Shown one piece after another: positions 17,402 to 27,246 of a DNA stretch of 64,000 nucleotides (its first letter is position 1; every line of letters begins with the position of its first letter). The notes under the pieces were generated by a model. It worked only from the letters and a program-made list of their open reading frames with translations. It was not told the DNA's origin and made no database searches. The stretch is from JACPRL01 sp035573715 (GTDB lineage Bacteria; Acidobacteriota; Terriglobia; Acidiferrales; 2-02-FULL-67-57): NCBI GenBank assembly GCA_035573715.1, contig DATLZZ010000015.1:1-64000 (forward strand). The letters run 5' to 3'. The translations under genes and the position numbers were made by a program.

Positions 17402-18457
17402 ATGGAACGGTTTCTGCTGATCATCTTGCTGGTACTGCTCGGCTATCTCGTCTATCTGGTCTTCGCTCCGTTCCTGGTGCCGCTGGCCTGGGGCGTGGCA
17501 TTAACCATCGTCTTCTTCCCCGTGCACCGCCGCGTGCGGCAGCGCATCAAGAAGCCCGATATGGCGGCACTCGTCAGCACGCTCCTGCTGACGGCCATCA
17601 TCATCGCGCCCACGCTCGTGGTGCTGGGCGCAGTGACCAGCCAGACGCTGCAACTCATCGACCACATGGAGAACGAATGGGAGGCTGGGCGGTTGCCGCT
17701 GGCCAAGCTCTGGTCGTGGATTCCCTTCGAGCGGATGGTGCAGTGGCTCTCGCGGCACGGCATCAGCGAGCAACAGGTCCAGGAGTACATACGGAAGGGC
17801 GCCGAAGCCACGGCCGCGTTTCTCGCCGCCCAGACCGGCGCGCTGGCGCGCAACGTCATCCTGTTCTTTTTCGACCTGTTCCTTACCCTCTTCACGGCTT
17901 TCTATCTGTTCCGCGACGGGGGAGACTTTTTGGAGCGGCTGCGGCTGGCCCTGCCCATCGACGACGCCTACCGCGAAGGGCTGTTCTTCATCGCCCACAA
18001 CATGCTCTACGCCAGCGTCACCAGCGGGCTGATTGTGGCGGCAGTGCAGGGAACACTGGGAGGGCTGACCTTCTGGGCGCTGGGGATTAAGGCGCCGGTG
18101 GTTTGGGGCTTGGCGATGGCCTTCTTTGCCTTCCTGCCCATCGTCGGCCCCTGGGTAGTTTACGTCCCGGCGATTCTCTACTTCGTGGTCAACGAGCAAT
18201 ACGGCCGAGCCATCGTTCTGGCCCTGGTCGGCATTGTCATCATCAGCAGCGTGGACAACGTGCTGCGGCCCATCCTGGTCAGCGGCCGGGCGCAGATGAA
18301 CGGCCTGCTGGTTTTCATCAGCCTGCTGGGCGGCGTGATCGCATTCGGGTTATTAGGGTTGATTCTGGGGCCGATCTTGGTGGCGCTGGCGGAGGCCACC
18401 GTGGAAGTCTACGCCGCGCAGCAGGCCAAGCAGCGGCTGGCCGCGGCTTCAGGATGA
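17402..18457 (+). CDS. AI-2E/PerM family membrane transporter
   Basis: 351 residues with about seven or eight membrane helices. A helical pair lies at the N-terminus (FLLIILLVLLGYLVYLVF), a central extramembrane segment (about 85-150) contains SWIPFERMVQWLSRHG, and the C-terminal half has FFAFLPIVGPWVVYVPAIL and DNVLRPILVSGRAQMNGLLV, hallmarks of this family. Members export AI-2 or act as Na+/H+ antiporters; the substrate here is open. The ATG at 17402 has GGGAGAGGACC directly upstream. The LonB-like protease follows 12 bases later, so the two may be co-transcribed. Confidence 0.88.
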   Translation: MERFLLIILLVLLGYLVYLVFAPFLVPLAWGVALTIVFFPVHRRVRQRIKKPDMAALVSTLLLTAIIIAPTLVVLGAVTSQTLQLIDHMENEWEAGRLPLAKLWSWIPFERMVQWLSRHGISEQQVQEYIRKGAEATAAFLAAQTGALARNVILFFFDLFLTLFTAFYLFRDGGDFLERLRLALPIDDAYREGLFFIAHNMLYASVTSGLIVAAVQGTLGGLTFWALGIKAPVVWGLAMAFFAFLPIVGPWVVYVPAILYFVVNEQYGRAIVLALVGIVIISSVDNVLRPILVSGRAQMNGLLVFISLLGGVIAFGLLGLILGPILVALAEATVEVYAAQQAKQRLAAASG

Positions 18458-18469
18458 GAGGATAGACGG

Positions 18470-20917
18470 ATGGCCAACGAACTGAAGAAGCCCGAGCGCG
18501 CGGCGCGCGAGGTGCTCCCCGAGCAACTGCGCTGGTGCTGCGACCCGGCGACCTTCGGCTTTGAAACCACGGCCGACCTCCAGCCGCTGGAGGGGGTGGT
18601 GGGCCAGGACCGCGCCATCAAAGCGCTGCAGCTCGGCGTCGAGCTCTACGGCCCCGGCTTCAACATCTTTGTCTGCGGGCTCAGCGGCACCGGCCGTTTC
18701 ACCACCATCCAGCAGGTGCTGAAGGACATCCAGCCGCACTGCCCGCCGGCGCCCGACCGCTGCTACGTCCACAACTTCCAGCGCCCCGAACAGCCGCGGC
18801 TGCTCGACATGCCGCGGGGTCAAGCGGCGCGCTTCCGCAAGGACATGGACCGTGCCATTGACTTCCTGGTCACCCGCCTGCCGCAGGTGCTGGAAGGCGA
18901 GCAGTACCAGCGCGCCCGCGGCCGCATCCTGGAACGCTACGGCTCGCAGGAAAAGGAGATGCTGGATGCTTTCTCCGAGCAGTTGAAGAAGGAACGTTTC
19001 GCGCTGGCGGAAATCGGCGGCGTGGGCACCAGTGTAGTGCCGGTGGTGGGCGGCCAGCCGGTGCCGGTGGAGCGGCTGGACGAGCTGGTGGCGGGCGGCC
19101 AGGTGGACGAAGCCCAGGCTCGCCAGCTCAGCGGCCGACAAGAGCAGCTCCAGAAGCAGTTCATCGCCATCTACCGCAAGACCCTCGAGCTCCAGCGCGC
19201 CATGAACCTGGAGCTGGAGCTGCTCGAGAAAGAGACGGCCTCGGTGCTGGTCGACAGCGTCATCGAAGACCTCAAGGACAAATACAAGGAAGTGAGCGAT
19301 CACCTGGAGGCGGTGCGCGCCAGCATTCTCGACAACCTGGCGCTGTTCAAAGGCCAAGCCGAAGGCGAAGAGGGCGAAACAGCGCGCGGCGCGCGCCCGA
19401 TGGCGCACGCCGATCCGTTTCGGCTCTATCGGGTGAACGTGATGCTCTCGCACGACGACGACGGAACCGTCCCGGTCATCGTCGAAACCGCTCCCAGCTA
19501 CGCCAACCTGTTCGGCAGCGTGCAGCGCACCTACGACATGCGCGGCATCGCGCAATCCGATTTCATGGACATCCGCGGCGGGTCCTTCCTGCAGGCCGAC
19601 GGCGGCTACCTGATTCTGAATGCGCTCGACGCTCTCATCGAGCCCGGCGTGTGGAAGACGCTCAAGCGCACGCTGATCCACGGCAAGCTGGAAATCCAGG
19701 CGGTGCCTGACTGGCTGATGCCGTTCGCCACCAGCGCCCTGAAGCCGGAACCGATACCGGTCAACGTCAAGGTCATTCTTATCGGCGAGCACTACCTCTA
19801 CGACCTGCTCTACGCCCACGAGGAAGACTTCCAGCAGATCTTCAAGGTGATGGCCGACTTCGACTCGGAGATGAACCGGACGACACAGGCGGCGCAGCAG
19901 TACGGCGCGCTGCTGCGCAAGCTCAGCCAGGAGGACGGCCTGTGCCCGTTCGACAAGGAAGCGGTGGCGGCCATCGTCGAGTTCGGCGTGCGCCGCGCCG
20001 GACGCCAGGACAAAATCAGTTCGCGCTTTTCCGAGATCGCCGACCTGGCGCGGGAAGCCTGTTACTGGTCGCGCAAGGAAGGCAACCAGCTGGTGCGGCG
20101 CAGCCACGTCGAGCGCGCCATTAGCGAGCGCATCGAGCGCCACAACCTGGTGGAGAGTAAGATTCGGGAGATGATTGAGAAGGGCGTGCTGCTGATTGAC
20201 GTCACTGGAACACGCGTCGGCCAGGTCAACGGGCTCTCGGTGTACGACATGGGCAGCTACGCTTTCGGCAAGCCGGTGCGCATCACCGCCTCGACCGCGA
20301 TGGGCAGCCAGGGCATCATCAACATTGAGCGCGAGGCCAACCTCAGCGGGCGCATCCACGACAAGGGCATGGCCATCCTGAGCGGCTACCTGCGGCAGAA
20401 GTTCGCCCAGAAGAAGCCGCTCTCGCTGGATGCCAGCGTCTGCTTCGAGCAGTCCTATTCCGGCGTGGACGGCGACAGCGCCAGTTCGACCGAAGTCTAC
20501 GCGCTGCTCTCCAGCTTGTCGGGGCTGCCGCTGCGGCAGGACATCGCGGTCACCGGCTCGGTCAACCAGAAGGGCGACATCCAGGCCATCGGCGGAATCA
20601 ACTACAAGATTGAAGGCTTCTACGACGTCTGCAAGGCCAAAGGGCTGACGGGCACGCAGGGCGTCATCCTGCCCATCGAGAACGTGCCCGACCTGATGCT
20701 GCGACCCGACGTCTCGGAGGCCATCCGCACGGGGAAGTTCCACCTCTACCCGGTGGCGACGGTGGAAGAAGGCATCGAGATTCTCACCGGCGTGAAGGCC
20801 GGCGAACAACTGCCGGACGGCAGCTACGAAGAAGGCACGGTATACGGCCTGGTGGACAAGCGCCTGACTGAGCTCGCGGAGGAGATGAAAAAGTACGAGG
20901 CCGGCGGCTCCGAGTGA
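18470..20917 (+). CDS. LonB-like ATP-dependent protease (AAA_32 type)
   Basis: 815 residues. The N-terminal AAA+ region has a Walker A variant GLSGTGRFTT with Arg instead of Lys, as is usual in this family. A coiled-coil insertion (about 150-300) follows, then the Walker B-like GGYLILNALDAL. The C-terminal S16 protease domain holds the catalytic Ser in GVDGDSASSTE and Lys in GGINYKIEGFYD, with the Ser-Lys dyad spaced as in Lon. It should unfold and degrade cytoplasmic proteins. The ATG has GAGAGGA upstream. It differs from classical Lon in lacking the LAN substrate domain. Confidence 0.9.
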   Translation: MANELKKPERAAREVLPEQLRWCCDPATFGFETTADLQPLEGVVGQDRAIKALQLGVELYGPGFNIFVCGLSGTGRFTTIQQVLKDIQPHCPPAPDRCYVHNFQRPEQPRLLDMPRGQAARFRKDMDRAIDFLVTRLPQVLEGEQYQRARGRILERYGSQEKEMLDAFSEQLKKERFALAEIGGVGTSVVPVVGGQPVPVERLDELVAGGQVDEAQARQLSGRQEQLQKQFIAIYRKTLELQRAMNLELELLEKETASVLVDSVIEDLKDKYKEVSDHLEAVRASILDNLALFKGQAEGEEGETARGARPMAHADPFRLYRVNVMLSHDDDGTVPVIVETAPSYANLFGSVQRTYDMRGIAQSDFMDIRGGSFLQADGGYLILNALDALIEPGVWKTLKRTLIHGKLEIQAVPDWLMPFATSALKPEPIPVNVKVILIGEHYLYDLLYAHEEDFQQIFKVMADFDSEMNRTTQAAQQYGALLRKLSQEDGLCPFDKEAVAAIVEFGVRRAGRQDKISSRFSEIADLAREACYWSRKEGNQLVRRSHVERAISERIERHNLVESKIREMIEKGVLLIDVTGTRVGQVNGLSVYDMGSYAFGKPVRITASTAMGSQGIINIEREANLSGRIHDKGMAILSGYLRQKFAQKKPLSLDASVCFEQSYSGVDGDSASSTEVYALLSSLSGLPLRQDIAVTGSVNQKGDIQAIGGINYKIEGFYDVCKAKGLTGTQGVILPIENVPDLMLRPDVSEAIRTGKFHLYPVATVEEGIEILTGVKAGEQLPDGSYEEGTVYGLVDKRLTELAEEMKKYEAGGSE

Positions 20918-20948
20918 GCGCCGGCCTCAGCTGGACCTCGATTTCGTT

Positions 20949-21779
20949 TTACTGCCGCGCTGCAACTTCCTTTGGCACGCTCAGGTAACCCACCACGCGG
21001 TCCTTCTCCACCTGGTAAACCACGATCTCCAGCAGGTGGCGCGTTCCAGCAAGATAGAACTGCACCGGCTCGAGCAAGGTCTTGTCCTTCTTCTCCACCA
21101 CCTTGTCGTTGGCCAGTAGCGTCATCGTGAACTTCTGGCGCTTGGCGTCAGTCTTGTTGAGCCGCACCGAGACGGTGCCGACGCGCGTGTAGTTCTTCGA
21201 CTTCTTGAGGTCGAACTCGAAGTAGTCGCGCTCGCCGCGCTTCTTGAGCTCTTGCAGCTCATCCCAGTTGCGGGCGATGAGTCCGCTCTGGACGCCAAGG
21301 TCGCCGATGGTGCGCTCCAGCTTGGTCTGGGTCTGCTGGAGTTCTTGCTTGGTGGCGGCGACCTCCGTCTTCACGGTACCGACTTCGCCCGTCAGGCTGC
21401 CCAGCGCCTGCTGTTGCTCCTGTAGCTGTCCGCCGAGCTCGGCGGCTGCTTTCCGCTGCTCTTCCCGCGCCTGTTGCGCCAGTGAGCGCGCGCGCGCCAG
21501 TTCACTCTGCGTCAGACCGAGCTTCTCGCCGGTGACGTCAAGCTGGCCTTTGAGCTCGGCGTAGTTGTTTTCCAGCGTCGCGGCCCGGGCTTCGATCCTG
21601 GTCAGCTTGTCGTTGGCCTGCTGCAGTTGCGCGGCCAGTTGGCTGGCAGTGCGCCACTGCGCTACCGCCAAAAAAACCACCAGAAGCAACAGGATGACCA
21701 GAGCGGCGGCCAGCCAGCGCGGCGTTCCGGCGCCGGTCGGGAACTTGAACTCCTCTGCAGGTTGCGGATTCGTGCTCAT
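20949..21779 (-). CDS. Membrane-anchored coiled-coil protein of unknown function
   Basis: 276 residues: a short cytoplasmic head (MSTNPQPAEEFKF), one membrane helix (about 24-40, WLAAALVILLLLVVFLAVA), a long coiled coil (about 45-170) and a C-terminal globular domain with FEFDLKKSKNYTRVGTVSVRLNKTDAKRQKF and two beta hairpins. The globular part probably faces the periplasm. The ATG has GGAGGG and AGGGAA upstream. No named family is known to me. Confidence 0.75.
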   Translation of the reverse strand: MSTNPQPAEEFKFPTGAGTPRWLAAALVILLLLVVFLAVAQWRTASQLAAQLQQANDKLTRIEARAATLENNYAELKGQLDVTGEKLGLTQSELARARSLAQQAREEQRKAAAELGGQLQEQQQALGSLTGEVGTVKTEVAATKQELQQTQTKLERTIGDLGVQSGLIARNWDELQELKKRGERDYFEFDLKKSKNYTRVGTVSVRLNKTDAKRQKFTMTLLANDKVVEKKDKTLLEPVQFYLAGTRHLLEIVVYQVEKDRVVGYLSVPKEVAARQ

Positions 21780-21999
21780 CTAGGTTCCCTACCCTCCGTT
21801 GTCGCGCCGCGCCCTGCGCGGCGCCCTCGCGTCTTCCTCACACCAGCTATGATTATGCCGCACGACTGTAAGGTTGTCTACGCGACCGGCAGCCCGCCGC
21901 AGGCGGCCGCAGAGTTTCGCTTGATTTTAGGGGGAAAGTTGGGGTAGGTTTGCACCGCTGCCTGGAGCTCGGGTTCGCGGGCAGCACACCAACACCTCC

Positions 22000-22335
22000 G
22001 TGAACATTAAAGTCCGCCGCACCGGCACGGCCGCGATCATTGACATCACGGGCGCGCTCAAGATGGGCGAGCCCGAGCAGACCTTCCGCGAGCAGGTGAC
22101 CCAACTGCTGGAGGGCGGCACCAAGCACCTGGCCATTAACCTAGCCGGTGTGCCGGAGATGGATAGCTCCGGCATCGGCGCCCTGGTGCGCAGCTACACC
22201 TCGGTGAAGCATGCCGGAGGCAAGTGCCGGTTCTTCGGGGCCAGCAAGCGCATCAAACAGACCCTGCGGATGGTGCGCCTCGACAGCGTGCTCGAGCTGG
22301 TCGAAGACGAAGCCGCTGCCCTCGCCGATCTGTAA
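22000..22335 (+). CDS. STAS-domain anti-sigma factor antagonist
   Basis: 111 residues with the SpoIIAA-like STAS fold: VRRTGTAAIIDITGALKMGE, a central LAINLAGVPEMDSSGIGALV and a helical C-terminus. The Ser in the DSSGIG loop is the site phosphorylated by the cognate anti-sigma kinase in this family. It should release a sigma factor or other partner when unphosphorylated. The start is GTG at 22000. It is convergent with a Ser/Thr kinase gene, but no RsbW-like kinase is adjacent. Confidence 0.88.
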   Translation: MNIKVRRTGTAAIIDITGALKMGEPEQTFREQVTQLLEGGTKHLAINLAGVPEMDSSGIGALVRSYTSVKHAGGKCRFFGASKRIKQTLRMVRLDSVLELVEDEAAALADL

Positions 22336-22365
22336 CAACCTGGAAGGCCTCCCTCTTCCCAATCC

Positions 22366-23817
22366 TCAGGCTAGTGGTGTGAGTGGGCGGCCAACCTTCA
22401 GGTTTTCGAGGTCGGTCGCCAGGGCGCGGGCGCGCTGGTAGCGCTGTGCCGGGTCTTTGGCCAGGCAGCGCTCCAGCAGCACGTCCACTTCAGCGGGGAG
22501 TTGCGGGTTGAGCTTCTGCGCCGGCACCGGCGGCGCCTGAACGACTTTGAAGATAATCTCGGTGACCGTCTCGCCGGGAAAAGGCATCTTGCCGGTGAGG
22601 GCTTCATAGAGCACGGCGCCCAGCGAAAAAATGTCGCTGCGCGCGTCCACGCCGCCGCCAGAGAACTGCTCGGGTGACATATAAGCCGGCGTGCCGACCA
22701 GTTGCCCGGTCTGGGTCAACTGCGCCCCTTCCAGCTTGGCGATGCCGAAGTCGGCAATCTTGGCGCGGCCGTCTTTGGTGACCAGGATGTTGGCGGGCTT
22801 GATGTCGCGGTGAACGACGCCGCGCTGGTGGGCGTAGTCGAGCGCCAGCGCCACCTGCGCGCCAATTTCGAGCACCTGCGCCAGCGGCAGACCGTTGCCG
22901 CCGGGCGAGCCCTCAATCATCGAGTCGAGTGAGACGCCTTCGACGTACTCCATCACCAGGAACGGCTGGCCGGTCGTCGAGTCCTCCCCCATGTCGTGAA
23001 TCGTAACCACGCCGGGATGCGTCATGCGGCCGGCGGCTTCAGCCTCGCGGTAGAAGCGCTTCTTGTATTCCGCCAGCGCCTGCGCCGTAAGGTTGGCGGT
23101 GAGGATGACCTTGACGGCGACAGCGCGGCCCAGGTTCGGGTCGCGCGCTTTGTAGACCGCCCCCATCGCGCCGCGCCCCAACTCTTCCAGCAGCTCATAG
23201 CGGCCGACACGGTTGGGCATCCCGGCGACAATCTCCGGCACGCCGACCACGGTTGCGAGTCCGGCGGACGTTCCGTTGAGCCCGACGCCACTGCGCACCG
23301 GCTCCTCCACAACCCGCGAGGGCACGGCCGGTTGCGGGCCCATTGGCGTCGAGGAAGGCCCCGCACTCGGCGGGGCAGGTTGGACGCGCACCTGGCTGGC
23401 CTGCGCCGGCGGCCGCGGCGCCACGGTGGCTCGCGGGGCAGGGGGAGGCGGGAGCGGCTCAGGCTGCGCCAGTTGCGCGACCGGCGCGGGCGGCTGCGCC
23501 GGCGCGCGGCGCTTGGGCTTCGAGGCCAACGCCATGGCAATGGAAATCTTCAGCAGAACGGTGTCGACCGCCACTTGAACGGCCAGGGTCGCCAGCACAA
23601 TGACCAACGGAAGATACTTGCCGAGCCCGGAGCCCGCGCTGATCCCCAGCAAAGAACCTATCTGGCGAACAATGGGATTGCCGAGGCGGCGCAGTTGAAT
23701 GACGAGCACGGAGGAATCCAGCGCGGCCGAGCGGGCAAACTCAAGGATGAAGAGCGCGAAGAATCCAGCCGCCACCAGCCAGAAGCCCGCGCGCACGACC
23801 CATCGCAGAAATCTCAC
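22366..23817 (-). CDS. Membrane Ser/Thr protein kinase (PknB type)
   Basis: 483 residues. Two N-terminal membrane helices (about 5-25 and 55-80) are followed by a Pro/Ala-rich linker (about 90-200) and a C-terminal Hanks-type kinase domain (about 203-470). The domain has the Gly loop LGRGAMGAVYKARD, the Lys in AVKVIL, the catalytic loop HRDIKPANIL, DFG in IADFGIAK and the SPEQF form of APE. The layout is the reverse of typical PknB, in which the kinase comes first. The start is a GTG at 23815-23817 with AGGGAGCGGGG upstream; the frame is open to 24165 but overlaps the neighbouring gene and looks non-coding there. Confidence 0.88.
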   Translation of the reverse strand: MRFLRWVVRAGFWLVAAGFFALFILEFARSAALDSSVLVIQLRRLGNPIVRQIGSLLGISAGSGLGKYLPLVIVLATLAVQVAVDTVLLKISIAMALASKPKRRAPAQPPAPVAQLAQPEPLPPPPAPRATVAPRPPAQASQVRVQPAPPSAGPSSTPMGPQPAVPSRVVEEPVRSGVGLNGTSAGLATVVGVPEIVAGMPNRVGRYELLEELGRGAMGAVYKARDPNLGRAVAVKVILTANLTAQALAEYKKRFYREAEAAGRMTHPGVVTIHDMGEDSTTGQPFLVMEYVEGVSLDSMIEGSPGGNGLPLAQVLEIGAQVALALDYAHQRGVVHRDIKPANILVTKDGRAKIADFGIAKLEGAQLTQTGQLVGTPAYMSPEQFSGGGVDARSDIFSLGAVLYEALTGKMPFPGETVTEIIFKVVQAPPVPAQKLNPQLPAEVDVLLERCLAKDPAQRYQRARALATDLENLKVGRPLTPLA

Positions 23818-23987
23818 GCCGACCCCGCTCCCTAGCTCCGACAAGTATGGGGAAAACGTTAGGATACTCGAAGCTCTGTTCGGCGTCCATCCCGCCGCCT
23901 TCGGCAAATAAACAATCTCGCAGTCCCGCAGCTCGGCCTCGCGAACCAGGCGATAACGGTCGGTTCCACTCCTCAACGGCGGCGCTT

Positions 23988-24656
23988 CTACGAGGAGACT
24001 TTTTCGAGATGCACTACTTTTTCCAGACTCAGCCAACCGAGCACGCCCACGCGGCGCCCAACGCGCAACCCGGTCTCGCGCGCCAGTGCCTCGAGTTCCT
24101 TGAACCACAGGGGATACGAGTGAACCGGTGCGCGCGTGCGGCGCCGCTGCCGCCACATCATCCACTGCCAGCGCAAGTACGTGACGGGGTTGAAAACCGC
24201 GAAGGAGACCACAAGGTGGTGGCGGGCTACGCGCGCGAACTCACGTAGCACCGTCCGCTTGACCTCCGGCGGCAGGTGCTTCATCAAGGCGTAGCAGAAG
24301 ACGAAGTGCACCGAGCCATCGGCCAGCGGCAACCTTTCCGCCTCCGCGCGCGCCAAACTCAGAGGAAGCCGGCTGGCCTGCTCTAGCCGCGCGCGCTCCA
24401 ACATGGGAGCGGAAATGTCGAGTCCGACGAGGCGGCGCGCCCGCTCGGCCAGCACCGGCGCCCAGCGGCCGATGCCGCAGGGGCAATCCAGCGCGCGGTC
24501 CGCGGGCGGAAGAGAGTTCAACACGGCACGCACGGCGGCGCGCTCACGGCGCCACCGCACGCGTCCCAGCCAGCCCCGAAAACGGATGGCTTCGTACTCC
24601 TGCGCGGCTTGCTGCTGCTGGTAGGCGGTTCGAGCCTGATAGGTCGGCTCGCTCAT
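23988..24656 (-). CDS. Class I SAM-dependent methyltransferase
   Basis: 222 residues with a Rossmann-like fold. Motif I is ALDCPCGIGRWAPVL (Pro replaces the first Gly of GxGxG), motif II is LVGLDISAPML, and post-I ADGSVHFVFCYALMKHLPP follows. It probably modifies a sugar or lipid intermediate, as it overlaps the upstream glycosyltransferase by 4 bases (ATGA) and begins the polysaccharide cluster. Substrate unknown. Confidence 0.82.
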   Translation of the reverse strand: MSEPTYQARTAYQQQQAAQEYEAIRFRGWLGRVRWRRERAAVRAVLNSLPPADRALDCPCGIGRWAPVLAERARRLVGLDISAPMLERARLEQASRLPLSLARAEAERLPLADGSVHFVFCYALMKHLPPEVKRTVLREFARVARHHLVVSFAVFNPVTYLRWQWMMWRQRRRTRAPVHSYPLWFKELEALARETGLRVGRRVGVLGWLSLEKVVHLEKVSS

Positions 24657-25825
24657 CCACGCTGCCTTCGGTGGGCCAAGGCCTGGTGATAGGTTCGCAT
24701 CTGCCGCTCCACAATACGCTCGTTCGAATAGCGCTCCAAGATGCGCTGCCGGCCGGCTTCTTCCCAGGGCTTGCGCGCCGCCGGCGTAAGAAGCTGCGCC
24801 ACCGCTTCGCCGAGTTTCTCCAGCGCGGCGGGAGGAACCAGCAGCCCAGCCCCCTGCAGAATTTCAGGAATCGCGCCCGATTCCGTGCCGATGGAGGCGA
24901 CGCCGCAGGAGAGCGCCTCCAGCAGCGCATGCGCGTCGTGCTCTTCGTGCTCGGGGATAATGAGACTCGGAAGAACGAAAACATCCAGCGCCCGGAGAAA
25001 GCTGGCCACTTCCGCATGCGCCACCGTTCGGTGCAACACGATGTCGGAATCGGCCTGCTCCAGCCAGCCTCGCAAGGGGCCGTCGCCCAGCAGGGCCAGT
25101 TGCAGCCGCGCGCCGGTTCGCGTCCGCACGGCGCGCACAGCTTCCACCAGGGCGCGCAATCCTTTTTCTTCGACAAACCGACCGCAGTAGCCCACCACCA
25201 CGGCGTCCTCGGCCAACCGCCACGCGCGCCGCAACTGGCGCCGCTCAGCGGATGTCGCGGGACGAAACAGCTCGGTGTCCACGCCGAGTTGCAGGTTCGA
25301 GTCGATTGTCTCCGGGCTGACGCCGAAGCGCTGCACCAGAATCTCCCGGCTGCCGGCGTTCCCGGCGATAAAGCGGTCGATGCGCCGGATGCCGCGGCGG
25401 GCCAGCCAATCCTTCATCGCTGTCAGGGGGCCGTAGCGAGTGTAGGTGTTCTGCCGCACGGTGCAGACTACTGCTGCCTGCGGGACGTGCTGGCGCGCGC
25501 ACCTCAGCGCTTGCGCGGACATCAGGGCCCACGGCGCCGCTTCCAGGTGGAGGACGTCCGGCCGGAACCGCTCCATGTCCAGGTTGGCGGAGAGAAGAAA
25601 ATTCCTCGCGGGAATGCCGCGCTCCGGCAGCGGGCGATAGAAGCGCATGGTATAGGACGGGCCCTCGAGGACGCGGCGCTCGATGCGGTAGCGGAACAGC
25701 GGCGTGGTGGCGCGATCCGGCGACACCACCTCCAGCTCCACTTCGCGCCCCAGCAGCGAAAGTTTCTTCCGGTTTTCCTCCGCCAGGTAGGCGTGCGTCA
25801 GCACCATGACTTTCAGACGCGCCAA
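24653..25825 (-). CDS. GT4-family glycosyltransferase
   Basis: 390 residues of GT-B fold. The C-terminal domain has VVVGYCGRFVEEKGLRALVE and the nucleotide-sugar motif EHDAHALLEALSCGVASIG with the E-x7-E pair, then GAIPEIL. It transfers a sugar from a nucleotide donor onto a growing surface glycan. The TTG at 25823-25825 is preceded by GGGAGGGGAGA, which supports it over the ATG 18 bases downstream. It is co-transcribed with the methyltransferase that follows and divergent from the flippase. Confidence 0.85.
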   Translation of the reverse strand: MARLKVMVLTHAYLAEENRKKLSLLGREVELEVVSPDRATTPLFRYRIERRVLEGPSYTMRFYRPLPERGIPARNFLLSANLDMERFRPDVLHLEAAPWALMSAQALRCARQHVPQAAVVCTVRQNTYTRYGPLTAMKDWLARRGIRRIDRFIAGNAGSREILVQRFGVSPETIDSNLQLGVDTELFRPATSAERRQLRRAWRLAEDAVVVGYCGRFVEEKGLRALVEAVRAVRTRTGARLQLALLGDGPLRGWLEQADSDIVLHRTVAHAEVASFLRALDVFVLPSLIIPEHEEHDAHALLEALSCGVASIGTESGAIPEILQGAGLLVPPAALEKLGEAVAQLLTPAARKPWEEAGRQRILERYSNERIVERQMRTYHQALAHRRQRG

Positions 25826-25942
25826 TCTCCCCTCCCGCCGAACTTTGCCGGCCTATATGCTTTAGCCTACATCCCGACACTTGTCATCCATATCTTTGCC
25901 GACCTTGATTCCGGCAGAGGCTTCAGCTACCGTCGCCACGCC

Positions 25943-27193
25943 ATGCCGAGTGTCGGCCGCCACTACGTCTCCACGTTGGCCGCCAATGGAGCCATCCTGC
26001 TGCTGGGCGTCGTGAGCGGGATGCTGGCGGCACGCTTGCTCGGGCCGAGTGGGAGGGGCGAGCTGGCCATTGTGACGCTGTGGCCGATGGCGCTGGGAAT
26101 ACTCGGCAACCTGGGGATGAACCAGGCGGTCGCCTTCTTCACCGCGCAGCAGCCCGAGCGGCGCAACGGCCTGTTCACGGCGGCGATGGTCATAGGTGCG
26201 GCGCAAGGAGTGCTCTTCGCCGGCCTTGGGTATTTTCTGCTGCCTCTACTGCTCGGCGGGCACGAAGCCAGCGTTCTTCAATTGGCGCGCTGGTTCCTGC
26301 TCTTCATCCCGCTCAGCTTCCTGTCCGGCTATCTGCTGAATCTGCTTCAAGGCGCGATGCACCTGAACGCCTACAATCTCTCGCGCATGCTGGGGGCAGC
26401 CTGGTACACGCTGGTGGTGGTGGCGCTGTTTCTGTCCGACCGGGCCGACATCGGCACCATCGTCACATGGCAACTGGCGGGCTACGGGGTCAACGGGCTG
26501 CTGAACTTCTGGCTGGTGCGCCGGCTGCTGGGTGTGCACTGGCAGTGGGACGCCTCCGTGGTTCGTCCCGTGCTGAGCTACGGCGCCAAGACGCAACTGG
26601 GCGGGGTTACCTACTATCTGAACCAGCGGCTCGACCAGTTGGTGATGAGCGTATGGCTCGAGCCGCAAGCGCTGGGCTATTACGTGGTGGCCGTGGCGCT
26701 GGCTAGCCCGTTGACCATCATTCCTACCGCCATCGGGATTGTCACACTGCCCGCGGCCGCGCGCGAAACCGCCGTCGCGGCGCAGGCCGTCATTCGCCGC
26801 TCGGTCCGCACCGTGCTGCTGCTCTGCGTCGGCTCGGCGCTGGCCTTGTTTCTGCTGGTGCCCTATCTCCTGCCGCTGTTTTTCGGCGAAGCTTTCCGCC
26901 CGGCTATCGGTGCCTGCCGCGTGCTGGTGCTGGCGATGATCCCGCTCAGCCTCTCGCTGGTGCTCTACGAATCCCTGCGCGCCTTGAATCATCCCCTGGG
27001 ACAGGCCTACGCGGAAGTTACGGGAAACCTGGTGACGATTCTTCTGCTGGTCTGGCTGCTGCCTCGCTACGGTTTTCTGGGCGCAGCTTATGCGTCGCTG
27101 GGCGCCTATGCCGCCAGCTTGTTGGCCGCCGTGTGGTACTCGCGAACGCGCGCCGGGCTCTCCCTCCGCCAGTTGCTGAGCGGCGCTGTATAA
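25943..27193 (+). CDS. Oligosaccharide flippase (Wzx/MOP family)
   Basis: 416 residues with about 12 to 14 membrane helices. The N-terminus GRHYVSTLAANGAILLLGVV and the following RLLGPSGRGELAIVTLWP are typical of polysaccharide flippases, which move undecaprenyl-linked repeat units to the periplasm. The C-terminal half shows the same repeat pattern. The ATG at 25943 starts the recognisable domain. It opens the plus-strand part of the polysaccharide cluster. Confidence 0.86.
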   Translation: MPSVGRHYVSTLAANGAILLLGVVSGMLAARLLGPSGRGELAIVTLWPMALGILGNLGMNQAVAFFTAQQPERRNGLFTAAMVIGAAQGVLFAGLGYFLLPLLLGGHEASVLQLARWFLLFIPLSFLSGYLLNLLQGAMHLNAYNLSRMLGAAWYTLVVVALFLSDRADIGTIVTWQLAGYGVNGLLNFWLVRRLLGVHWQWDASVVRPVLSYGAKTQLGGVTYYLNQRLDQLVMSVWLEPQALGYYVVAVALASPLTIIPTAIGIVTLPAAARETAVAAQAVIRRSVRTVLLLCVGSALALFLLVPYLLPLFFGEAFRPAIGACRVLVLAMIPLSLSLVLYESLRALNHPLGQAYAEVTGNLVTILLLVWLLPRYGFLGAAYASLGAYAASLLAAVWYSRTRAGLSLRQLLSGAV

Positions 27194-27246
27194 TCGCAGC
27201 GGGTTACGAGCGCGCCGCTGCTTTTCGCCCCGCGCGATAGCCTTTC

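Noticed and set aside
18449..20809. Very long open frame antisense to the LonB-like gene
   Set aside because: GC-rich coding sequence commonly leaves the antisense frame open; its translation is low-complexity His/Leu/Ala/Val-rich with no domain, and the plus-strand gene is clear.
24671..25942. Upstream extension of the flippase reading frame
   Set aside because: It runs antisense through the glycosyltransferase gene; flippase similarity begins only at the ATG at 25943.
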